This document shows positions 26,276 to 33,727 of a DNA stretch of 64,000 bases, piece after piece. The notes under the pieces are model-generated. The model did not search any database. It saw nothing but the letters and a program-made list of their open reading frames with translations, and was not told the DNA's origin. Made by a program: the position numbers and the translations under genes. Origin of the DNA: Hyphomicrobium sp. (GTDB lineage: Bacteria > Pseudomonadota > Alphaproteobacteria > Rhizobiales > Hyphomicrobiaceae); contig PERI01000004.1 in assembly GCA_002928515.1 (NCBI GenBank), forward strand, positions 62,001-126,000. The letters are read 5' to 3'. How positions within the stretch are numbered: the stretch's first letter is position 1; each line of letters begins with the position of its first letter.

Positions 26276-27190
26276 TCAATACTCAACTTCGAGCGAGAAT
26301 TTGTAGGTCGCGTCCGGGGTATTTTCGTTCAAGCCAAATAGTGCACCCACGCCCACTGACACCGATAATTCCTTGGCGTCGTCGTCACTTTGTGTGGTGA
26401 GCTGACTGGTCGTTGTGTGTGAGCGTTGTGGAAAAAATGTGTAGTAGGCGACAGGACCGGCGCGATGTTGGTTGAAGTCGCCGAATATTTCAGATTCCTC
26501 CGAGCGACGGCCGGAATTGCCGAGCCGGTCTATGGTGCCATAGGCTTCTAGCGCGAGCCCAAAGCTTTCCGAAAAATCGTACTTACCCTGTAAGAAGTAG
26601 CTGAAATCCAATTTTTCATCTTTAACAGCGTCACCGCCCCCGCCGCCGATAAACTGCACAAAGGCGAGATTTGCGATCAACGTCCATGCGCCTGTATGCG
26701 CCTCAATGATGGGGCCGATGTAGAGTTCACTTTGGCTTTCGGACCCGCCCGACACTGGAAGCCCGTATTCGATCAGCAGGCCTAAACCGATCCCCTCCTT
26801 CTTCGGCTTGATGAAGACCACCACACCTTCGAGTGCGAGTTCATCGAGTTCCAAGTCGGCGAAGCGGTTGGCCTGCGAGTAGGATACTGGATCGTCCAGA
26901 ATCTCCTGTTCGAATTCGATACCGACGCGCACGCGGAAGTAATCGGTAATGCCGACTTGTACCTCCAATGCTTCGCGTTGCCGGATGAAGGTGTTGTCGT
27001 CGTAATTTGTGCCATCTGTTTTGCGGCGGGGCTGACCGGTCGCGTAAGCGTTTTGGCTTTGGAACTCGAATTCGCCCGGAGATGACTGCAAATCTTTGAC
27101 TTCGAACTGATTGATCGCGGGGCCAGCGATGGCTGAGAGCGGTAAAATTGACGTCATCAGCGCTAAGGTGCCGATTGCTTTCAAGGTCAT
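26276..27190 (-). CDS. Predicted outer-membrane beta-barrel protein, function unknown
   Basis: Hypothetical protein with a signal peptide ('MTLKAIGTLALMTSILPLSA', cleavage near 'IAGPA') from the ATG at 27190; an in-frame start at 27202 adds four residues. The mature part has alternating hydrophobic/polar strands, e.g. 'YFRVRVGIEFEQEI', 'GLGLLIEYGLPVSGG', 'GAWTLIANLAFVQF', and ends in an aromatic residue ('KFSLEVEY'), the outer-membrane barrel signature. A 'GGGGGD' loop is near residue 195. About 304 residues would make roughly 12 strands. It is convergent with tonB (26 bases apart), and its upstream region carries the same ATCRGGAA pair as the receptor/exbB promoter region, suggesting shared control with the TonB genes. 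Confidence 0.75.
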   Translation of the reverse strand: MTLKAIGTLALMTSILPLSAIAGPAINQFEVKDLQSSPGEFEFQSQNAYATGQPRRKTDGTNYDDNTFIRQREALEVQVGITDYFRVRVGIEFEQEILDDPVSYSQANRFADLELDELALEGVVVFIKPKKEGIGLGLLIEYGLPVSGGSESQSELYIGPIIEAHTGAWTLIANLAFVQFIGGGGGDAVKDEKLDFSYFLQGKYDFSESFGLALEAYGTIDRLGNSGRRSEESEIFGDFNQHRAGPVAYYTFFPQRSHTTTSQLTTQSDDDAKELSVSVGVGALFGLNENTPDATYKFSLEVEY

Positions 27191-27279
27191 TCCCAACACC
27201 ACGCCATCCTCCCGATCAGACGCATGTCATCGATGCACCTGCCTGCTTTCAGAGCAGGTTAGGATATTAATTTCGATTA

Positions 27280-27309
27280 ATCGGGAATATTTCTAATTTA
27301 TATCAGGAA
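27280..27309. promoter_or_regulatory. Second pair of ATCRGGAA motifs, 22 bp apart
   Basis: ATCGGGAA at 27280 and ATCAGGAA at 27302 are again exactly 22 bases apart, about 90-120 bases upstream of the barrel gene start and about 165 bases upstream of the divergent kinase. The first copy extends to ATCGGGAATATTTCTAA with a GAA-N3-TTC core. Candidate operator shared with the TonB island. Confidence 0.5.
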
Positions 27310-27398
27310 ATTTTCTTGTGTCGCTCCTTAGCAACAATGGCGCGCTCCGAGTACGGATCAATTGCGCTTTTGAGGTCAGATAGTTGTGATCCTCTGCA

Positions 27399-27419
27399 TC
27401 AGGTTAACCTCAGGTTAGC
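27399..27419 (+). promoter_or_regulatory. 11-bp tandem repeat, OmpR-family/CtrA-like site
   Basis: Two copies of TCAGGTTARC are separated by one base (27399-27408 and 27410-27419), giving an 11-base period as used by OmpR-family dimers. Within it is TTAA-N7-TTAG, one base from the CtrA consensus TTAA-N7-TTAA. It lies 54 bases upstream of the kinase start. Confidence 0.5.
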
Positions 27420-27434
27420 ACCTCATTCCTAGAT

Positions 27435-27455
27435 TGGCGTTTGGCTGAAACGCCA
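27435..27455 (+). repeat. Stem-loop in kinase leader
   Basis: TGGCGTTT / AAACGCCA forms an 8-pair stem with a 5-base loop, ending 17 bases before the kinase ATG. It could affect translation; no T-run follows, so it is not a terminator. Confidence 0.5.
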
Positions 27456-27472
27456 TAGGACTGAGTTCGCCC

Positions 27473-28357
27473 ATGCTGCACGGATCATTTGGATCTTCCA
27501 AAACCAACTCGTTGATGAACGAGTATTCGTCGTTGCTTGGCGACGCCGTTCTGCGTCACCGGGCGCGCATTGCCGAGCATTCGGCACGCATCGAAGCCGA
27601 GTTGGCGAGCAAGGTGAAATCCGAATTCATCGCCAATATGAGCCATGAGTTACGCACGCCGTTGAACACGGTGATTGGCTTTTCAAAACTCCTGTCTGAG
27701 CATCAACAGCGCAAACTGCCGGATCGGGAGATTGTCGAGTATGCGTCGCTCATCAACGATGCGGCGGCCCATCTGCTGTCCGTCATCAACGACATCCTGG
27801 ATATTTCGAAAATTCAGAGCGGCCGCTACACGCTCGATAGTCGGGAAATTAGTATCGAAGAAATTTTGATCGCGAGCATCAGCTCATTCCGGCTCATGAC
27901 CCAAGAGGCTGGTGTCAAAATAACCAACAAGATCGCTTTCGACTTGCCAGTGACGCGCGGTGACGGGGTCAAATTGCGTCAGATCTTCACGAATATCATA
28001 TCAAACGCCATTAAATTCACACCTCAAGGCGGCACTGTCAGCGTGGAAGCGCGGCGTAGCGTTGTTGGCGGTGTTACCATTGCCATTCGCGACTCCGGCG
28101 TTGGCATGACGCATGACGAGATTGCCATCGCCATGACGCCGTTCGGTCAAGTGGACGGCGGCAAAAATCGCTGGCGGGAAGGCACTGGCCTTGGCCTGCC
28201 CATTGCCAAGGCACTTGTCGAACTGCATGGCGGCCAGATCGACATTCGCTCTCAAAAAGGTTCCGGTACGCAAGTCATTATCGAACTTCCCTATAGCGAA
28301 GATGTGCTTTCAATCAATTCCAGCGATGTCCCCATACTGCAACCGGCGATGGCCTAG
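27473..28357 (+). CDS. Soluble sensor histidine kinase (PleC/DivJ-type catalytic core)
   Basis: Cytoplasmic kinase of 294 residues without membrane or recognisable sensory domain. A short helical N-terminus (about 20-50, '[20 protein letters not shown]') leads into the H-box '[20 protein letters not shown]' with His58 as phospho-acceptor. N-box '[17 protein letters not shown]', G1 'DSGVGM' and G2 'GTGLGLPI' follow. The H-box type is that of PleC/DivJ/PdhS kinases. The ATG at 27473 lacks a strong ribosome site; the ATG at 27515 would still keep the kinase core intact. No response regulator is adjacent; a HerA-like ATPase gene follows after nine bases. Confidence 0.88.
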   Translation: MLHGSFGSSKTNSLMNEYSSLLGDAVLRHRARIAEHSARIEAELASKVKSEFIANMSHELRTPLNTVIGFSKLLSEHQQRKLPDREIVEYASLINDAAAHLLSVINDILDISKIQSGRYTLDSREISIEEILIASISSFRLMTQEAGVKITNKIAFDLPVTRGDGVKLRQIFTNIISNAIKFTPQGGTVSVEARRSVVGGVTIAIRDSGVGMTHDEIAIAMTPFGQVDGGKNRWREGTGLGLPIAKALVELHGGQIDIRSQKGSGTQVIIELPYSEDVLSINSSDVPILQPAMA

Positions 28358-28366
28358 GATAGACTT

Positions 28367-30406
28367 ATGCAAGTCAGCACACCATCACATAACGGATCGT
28401 CAAACAGCGATTCATCGATTGGTCGCATCGTTTCGGTGACCGGATCGAAGGCCATCGTTTTGCTTGATGCGCAAACTGGAACGCACGTTCGCTCCCTCAA
28501 TGATCGGCCAGAAATGGGCACACTGCTCGCGATCGATACTGCCAACACCATAGTGTTGGCGATCGTATCGGCTTTGAGCGTTCCAGTTCCAGCGCAGCGC
28601 GATGGCGATAGCGAAATCTGGATAGCCGAGTTGGGACTCGTCGGTGAACTCTGGAAGATCAAAGACAGCGATAAATGCAGCTTCAATCGCGGCGTGACGA
28701 TCTACCCTGCGCTCGGAGATCGCGTGCGCGTGGCATCTCGAACTGAATTGCAGTCTGCGTTTTGCGACGAACGTAGTGCGGCGGTGCGGGTCGGCTCTAT
28801 TCGACAAGACAGCACCATTCCGGCGATGGTCCGCGTCGATGATTTGCTTGGTAAGCACTTCGCTATTCTCGGCACGACGGGCACGGGTAAGTCCTGCACA
28901 ACCGCACTCATTTTACGCTCGATCCTGGAAAAAAATCCGGCGGCGCACATCGTTTTGCTCGACCCTCATAACGAATATGCGACTGCTTTCAGCGAGTGGG
29001 CTGAGGTTATTTCCCCCCGCAACATGCAGCTTCCCTATTGGCTGTTGAACTTTGAGGAAATCGTCGAAGTTCTCGTCGGCGATCCAGAGCGCAAAGCAGA
29101 AATTGAAATTCTCCAAGAACTGATCCCCATCGCCAAGGCGCGTTATCACACGGGGCGTGGCTCAGACCAGATGAAAGCGCGCAGAAGCGCGGTCGATGTC
29201 GGACGCTATACGGTCGATACGCCGGTGCCCTATCGCATTTCCGATTTGATCGGTCTCATCGACGACCGCATGGGTAAGTTGGAGAACAAGCGCGATCTTG
29301 CTCCGTACCGTGCACTCAAGAATCACATTGAAAACATTTCTCAAGACGCCCGATACGGCTTCATGTTCGGGTCGCTCACCGTCTATGACGGCATGACGCA
29401 AGTTTTGAGCCGCATCTTCCGTGTGCCCGTCAACAATAAGCCGATCACAATTCTTGAACTGACAGGTTTGCCGACAGAGATCGTCAACGTCGTTGTGTCG
29501 GTGACGTGTCGGATGACCTTTGACTTTGCCCTTTGGAGCGAAGGGCAAGTACCTGTCACACTCGTGTGCGAAGAGGCGCATCGTTATGTTCCGGCAAACG
29601 CAGCGCTTGGCTTTGAACCGTGCAAACGTGCGATCGCTAAGATTGCCAAAGAGGGCCGTAAATATGGTGCCTCGTTGTGCATCGTCACGCAACGTCCGGC
29701 CGAAATCGACGCCACCATTCTGTCTCAGTGCAACACCGTGTTTGCGCTGCGCATGGCCAACGAAAAAGACCAAGCCATCGTGCAATCGGCTGTTGCCGAT
29801 ACGGGATCGGGATTGTTGGAATTTTTGCCCTCTCTCGGCCAACGCGAAGCGATAGCCTTCGGCGATGGACTGCCGTTGCCCGTGCGTATCAAATTTGACG
29901 AACTGCCCAAGCATGCGCTGCCACGCTCTTCGACGGCGCGGTTCTCGGAGAAGTGGCAAAAGTCGCTGGGCGATGAAGGCTTCCTGGAACAAGTCGTCGA
30001 TCGCTGGCGGTCCTCTGGCCTTGGAATGACGGGTGATTATGCCCAGCAGCTTACGGCCATGGCCGAGCCTAGCATCGGCATGGAACACACCGATGCGCTT
30101 GACGATGGCGCACGCCAATTTGCGTCACAACCCGGACAAGTCCGCGCTCCGGCGGCCGTTGCTCTGGCAGCACAAATTCCTATGCCGACTCGTGCGCCGA
30201 ACGGCGGTATCCGCAAGGACTCGCCCGCCTCCATGCCCGCAGTCGGTTTGGGCCAGCGCATGGGTGGCCCGGTCCCGAATGGATCGCCGGGTTCAGCCTA
30301 TGATCGCCATGGCTTGCCGATAGTGGTCGAGCCATCGATTGCTCAAAGCTCACAAGGCAATTCTATCAAATCCTTGCGCGAACGATTGACACGCCCGGCC
30401 GGGTGA
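28367..30406 (+). CDS. HerA-like (DUF87) hexameric ATPase
   Basis: Predicted DNA-translocating ATPase of the HerA/FtsK superfamily. An N-terminal barrel-like domain (about 15-145) resembles the HAS barrel; the ATPase follows with Walker A 'GTTGTGKS' at 169-176, 'LLDPHNEYATAF', Walker B-like 'TLVCEEAHRYVP' and 'GASLCIVTQRPAEID' (sensor region). The C-terminal 90 residues are low complexity, rich in Pro, Ala and Gly. 679 residues. Archaeal HerA works with the NurA nuclease in end resection; neither NurA nor another nuclease is adjacent here. It is nine bases downstream of the soluble kinase, probably in one transcript. Function in this lineage is not established. Confidence 0.82.
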   Translation: MQVSTPSHNGSSNSDSSIGRIVSVTGSKAIVLLDAQTGTHVRSLNDRPEMGTLLAIDTANTIVLAIVSALSVPVPAQRDGDSEIWIAELGLVGELWKIKDSDKCSFNRGVTIYPALGDRVRVASRTELQSAFCDERSAAVRVGSIRQDSTIPAMVRVDDLLGKHFAILGTTGTGKSCTTALILRSILEKNPAAHIVLLDPHNEYATAFSEWAEVISPRNMQLPYWLLNFEEIVEVLVGDPERKAEIEILQELIPIAKARYHTGRGSDQMKARRSAVDVGRYTVDTPVPYRISDLIGLIDDRMGKLENKRDLAPYRALKNHIENISQDARYGFMFGSLTVYDGMTQVLSRIFRVPVNNKPITILELTGLPTEIVNVVVSVTCRMTFDFALWSEGQVPVTLVCEEAHRYVPANAALGFEPCKRAIAKIAKEGRKYGASLCIVTQRPAEIDATILSQCNTVFALRMANEKDQAIVQSAVADTGSGLLEFLPSLGQREAIAFGDGLPLPVRIKFDELPKHALPRSSTARFSEKWQKSLGDEGFLEQVVDRWRSSGLGMTGDYAQQLTAMAEPSIGMEHTDALDDGARQFASQPGQVRAPAAVALAAQIPMPTRAPNGGIRKDSPASMPAVGLGQRMGGPVPNGSPGSAYDRHGLPIVVEPSIAQSSQGNSIKSLRERLTRPAG

Positions 30407-30561
30407 TCACGCATTTAATCGCGTAGTCAATTACAGCTATTAATCGTCCTACGAGAGTTTCTGGTCATCGCCAGTCATCCGCTTATAAGGTAATGCATCG
30501 CTGCAGGCTCGCATCTATTGCGTCGTCTGTCATATTGAACGATCAGCCTTCGGATTTTTTT

Positions 30562-32007
30562 ATGAGTTCACTTGTTCCTGTTATCCTTTCGGGTGGATCG
30601 GGGACGCGGCTTTGGCCGCTGTCTCGCGCCATGTATCCCAAACAGTTTATTCGATTTTTTTCCAATCAGACGTCGAGTTTTTTGGGCGACGCACTAGTGC
30701 GTCTGCATGGACGTGCTCGCTTTGCAGCACCCATACTTCTTTGCAATAACGATCATCGATTTCTGGTGCGCGATGAAGTTGAACGTGCAGCGATTGCACC
30801 CAGCGCGATCATACTTGAGCCCATCGCTCGCAATACCGCACCGGCCATTACAGTGGCGGCCCTCGTCGCATTGAAAAGCGATCCGAATGCCATTCTTGTC
30901 GTCATGCCATCGGACCATGTCATACCAGACACTGAAGCATTCGTTCGCTCCGTTCTATCTGCGAGCGAAATTGCAGCATCTGGCCGAATGGTCATGTTGG
31001 GAATCAAGCCATTAGAACCGCACACAGGCTATGGCTATATCAAACGCGGACCAGCGCTCGAAGGTTTCGATGGCAGTGCGTTCACTGTCGATAGCTTCAC
31101 GGAAAAACCTGATCGCGCCACGGCTGAAAATTATCTCTCAACCGGCTTACACTTCTGGAATAGTGGTATTTTTGTTTTGCATGCCCAAACGTTCATTGAT
31201 GAAGTTGCCCGCTACGAACCGCAAATTCTACAAGCTGCACAAGAAGCGCTTTCAAAGGCTGACGAAGATCTCGGTTTTCTTCGGCTAGATGTGCAATCAT
31301 TTGCTTCCGCACCCGACATCTCCGTCGATTACGCTGTTATGGAAAAAACTGATCGAGCTGCGATGTTGCCGCTCGACGTAGGTTGGAGCGATGTCGGGTC
31401 GTGGTCGTCTTTGTGGGAATTATCGCCTCGGGATCAACACGGCAATTCTGTCCGTGGCGATGCCATTCTCGAAGATACCAGCGGATGTTTTGTTCACGCT
31501 GAAAAATCCCTCGTTGCCACCATCGGGGTTCGAGATCTTGTTATCGTCGATACGCCCGATGCTCTCCTCGTCGCAGACAAGTCGCGCACGCAAGACGTAT
31601 CCAAAATCGTCAAGCAATTAAAAGCGTCTGGCCGCAAAGAGCAGGAGCAACACCTGCGCAACTATCGACCGTGGGGATATTTCGAAACGCTCAATATGGG
31701 CCCGCGCTTTCAGGTCAAACTTTTGCATATCAAGGCTGGCGGTCAGCTTTCCCTCCAAATGCATCATCATCGCTCGGAGCATTGGATCGTCGTGCAAGGC
31801 ACCGCGAAAGTGACCATTGGCGAGCGCGAACAGCTGGTGCGAGAAAACGAGAGCGTTTACATCGTCGCGACCCAGTGGCACCGGTTAGAAAATACCGGCA
31901 AGGTGCCGGTGGAAATCATCGAAGTGCAAATCGGAACGTACTTAGGTGAAGATGACATCATTCGCTCCGACGACGTTTATCGTCGCGCGCCAGAAGAGAC
32001 GAAATAG
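30562..32007 (+). CDS. manC: Mannose-1-phosphate guanylyltransferase / mannose-6-phosphate isomerase
   Basis: Bifunctional type II enzyme making GDP-mannose for surface polysaccharides. The nucleotidyltransferase domain starts with 'VILSGGSGTRLWPLSRAMYP', continues with 'VMPSDHVI' and 'TEKPD'. The C-terminal cupin carries the isomerase metal site ('LSLQMHHHRSEHWIVVQGTA'). The ATG at 30562 gives 481 residues, normal for the family; an in-frame start at 30493 would add 23 atypical residues. It is preceded by 155 non-coding bases and convergent with pssA. No other polysaccharide genes are nearby. Confidence 0.94.
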   Translation: MSSLVPVILSGGSGTRLWPLSRAMYPKQFIRFFSNQTSSFLGDALVRLHGRARFAAPILLCNNDHRFLVRDEVERAAIAPSAIILEPIARNTAPAITVAALVALKSDPNAILVVMPSDHVIPDTEAFVRSVLSASEIAASGRMVMLGIKPLEPHTGYGYIKRGPALEGFDGSAFTVDSFTEKPDRATAENYLSTGLHFWNSGIFVLHAQTFIDEVARYEPQILQAAQEALSKADEDLGFLRLDVQSFASAPDISVDYAVMEKTDRAAMLPLDVGWSDVGSWSSLWELSPRDQHGNSVRGDAILEDTSGCFVHAEKSLVATIGVRDLVIVDTPDALLVADKSRTQDVSKIVKQLKASGRKEQEQHLRNYRPWGYFETLNMGPRFQVKLLHIKAGGQLSLQMHHHRSEHWIVVQGTAKVTIGEREQLVRENESVYIVATQWHRLENTGKVPVEIIEVQIGTYLGEDDIIRSDDVYRRAPEETK

Positions 32008-32025
32008 CTTCGAACTTGGCAAAGA

Positions 32026-32940
32026 CTAGCGCTGAGGATCGTTTGGCCGTAGCGGCAAAATTCTGCTCGTCGAGAGAGCTGTTTCGTTTGGCGCGGCGGC
32101 CTGCGGCGATGAGGTGGTGGCCACCTTTCCTTCGGCTTCCGTCTGCTGAACTTTCTCCTGGAAACGGCGCCAACTCAACGGAATGGTAACCAAGTAGGCG
32201 ACCGTTATAAATGCCAATGTTTCATAAGGGTATGTCAGCAGCATTGCGACGCCGCCGATGGCCAGCACAAAGATCGGAAGCACCCATTCTCGACCGACGC
32301 GCTCGCCCAGCAACTTTCCTGAATATGTCGGTATCGTCGAGACCATCATAAAAGCAATGAAGAGCGTGTAAACGAGCACGACCTTCAAAGCCAACGGCGA
32401 CTTCAAATCCTCAAAGCCGAGTTGATACAAATAGACCGGCAGCAAAACGACAATGGCGGCCGCAGGCGTCGGCATGCCGGTAAAAAAGTTCGATTGCCAG
32501 CGCGGTTTATCGTCTTCGATGGCTGCATTGAACCGCGCCAGCCGCAATGCAGATGCGAGCGCGAAAATCATCACGCATATCCAGCCTGCACTTTTGAGTC
32601 CCCCAAGACCCCAGTTAAAAACCAGAAAGGCAGGTGCTACACCGAAATTCACGAAATCGGCTAAGCTATCCAGCTCCGCGCCAAATCGAGACGAAGCTTT
32701 CAGTAAGCGCGCGATGCGCCCGTCGATGCCATCGAGAAACGCAGCAAATACGATGGCCGCCAACGCCAGATCATAGCGGCCTTCAATGCCCATGCGGATC
32801 GACGTTAGCCCCGCGCACAATGCGAGCAGCGTGAAGAAGTTGGGCACCAACATGCGCACCGGAACCCGCCGATGGCGAAACAATGGACGCCGGCGACGGC
32901 GGCTCGTTTCGACTTCCAACGTGGGTACTTCCGGGTCCAT
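32026..32940 (-). CDS. pssA: CDP-diacylglycerol--serine O-phosphatidyltransferase
   Basis: Inner-membrane enzyme forming phosphatidylserine, the precursor of phosphatidylethanolamine. The CDP-alcohol phosphatidyltransferase motif D-G-x2-A-R-x8-G-x3-D-x3-D is seen in 'DGIDGRIARLLKASSRFGAE' followed by 'LDSLADFVNFG'. Multiple membrane helices follow, e.g. 'ALKVVLVYTLFIAFMMVSTI'. A basic N-terminus (about 1-30, 'SRRRRRPLFRHRR') and a soluble C-terminal tail of about 50 residues are present. 304 residues. It follows psd by 24 bases on the same strand, the usual psd-pssA arrangement of alphaproteobacteria. Confidence 0.94.
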   Translation of the reverse strand: MDPEVPTLEVETSRRRRRPLFRHRRVPVRMLVPNFFTLLALCAGLTSIRMGIEGRYDLALAAIVFAAFLDGIDGRIARLLKASSRFGAELDSLADFVNFGVAPAFLVFNWGLGGLKSAGWICVMIFALASALRLARFNAAIEDDKPRWQSNFFTGMPTPAAAIVVLLPVYLYQLGFEDLKSPLALKVVLVYTLFIAFMMVSTIPTYSGKLLGERVGREWVLPIFVLAIGGVAMLLTYPYETLAFITVAYLVTIPLSWRRFQEKVQQTEAEGKVATTSSPQAAAPNETALSTSRILPLRPNDPQR

Positions 32941-32964
32941 GGCGCTTCTCCTGTCGCGTCGCGC

Positions 32965-33678
32965 TTAGCCGCGGCGCGCTTCCCGTTCAGGTTCGTCCGA
33001 TAACAAGTCGGCAAATATCGTTTCGCCGCCAACTGCGCGTTGTCCGACGTTGACCAGCGCTGTTTTTCCAACGGGCAGATAAACATCGACGCGTGAGCCA
33101 AAGCGAATAAGCCCAAATCGCTGACCGACGCCGATAGTGTCGCCAATCTCTGAAAAGGTCACGATACGGCGAGCTACGAGGCCCGCGATCTGTACGACAC
33201 CGACTTCGCGGCCGTCTGTCATTTCGATGACGATCGAGCGTCGCTCGTTATCTTCGCTGGCTTTGTCGAGCGCGGCGTTGAGGAACAGCCCCGGGCTATA
33301 GACCGAGCGCGCGATTTTGCCAGGTACAGGCGCACGATTGATATGAACGTCAAAGACTGACAGGAACGTCGAGATGCGTGTGCGCTCTTCGTCGCCGAGG
33401 CCGAGTTCTGCTGGTGGCCGTACTTTTTCGATGGACGAGATTTTTCCATCGGCCGGTGAAATCACGAGCCCAGGTTTCAAAGGCGTCACGCGCGCTGGAT
33501 CGCGAAAGAAATAAATCACGTAGGCGGTCATGAATGCGAACACCCAAGCCAGCGGCGGATAAATATAAAAGAACAACAGCGTGACGGCTGCACCAATGGC
33601 AACGAACTTATGTCCGTCAGCATGCACTGGGGCCAATGAATCAAAAATCGTTTCAAGCAGTCCATGACGTTCAGACAA
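32965..33678 (-). CDS. psd: Phosphatidylserine decarboxylase proenzyme
   Basis: Membrane-associated pyruvoyl enzyme converting phosphatidylserine to phosphatidylethanolamine. Key parts: the membrane segment 'FVAIGAAVTLLFFYIYPPLA', 'YFFRDPARVTP', 'ISPADGKISSIEKV', 'LSVFDVHINRAP', and the C-terminal self-cleavage region 'RFGLIRFGSRVDVYLP', where the short-form Gly-Ser motif occurs as 'FGSR'. The TTG at 33678 is chosen as start because GGAGG lies five bases before it and the resulting 237 residues fit the family; the open frame reaches back to 33777, overlapping the protease gene. It precedes pssA by 24 bases. Confidence 0.93.
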   Translation of the reverse strand: MSERHGLLETIFDSLAPVHADGHKFVAIGAAVTLLFFYIYPPLAWVFAFMTAYVIYFFRDPARVTPLKPGLVISPADGKISSIEKVRPPAELGLGDEERTRISTFLSVFDVHINRAPVPGKIARSVYSPGLFLNAALDKASEDNERRSIVIEMTDGREVGVVQIAGLVARRIVTFSEIGDTIGVGQRFGLIRFGSRVDVYLPVGKTALVNVGQRAVGGETIFADLLSDEPEREARRG

Positions 33679-33727
33679 AATAGCCTCCAGGGCGACAGTC
33701 ACATTAGATAGGTTGTAGCACGAGCGC

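Noticed and set aside
29162-30118. 318-codon minus-strand frame within the HerA-like gene
   Set aside because: It is a shadow of conserved ATPase codons, His/Arg-rich in composition, with no start signal.
28367-30406. HerA-like ATPase as part of an anti-phage defence system
   Set aside because: No nuclease, Sir2, DUF4297 or toxin gene is adjacent, and the flanks are a kinase and manC. The neighbourhood looks housekeeping.
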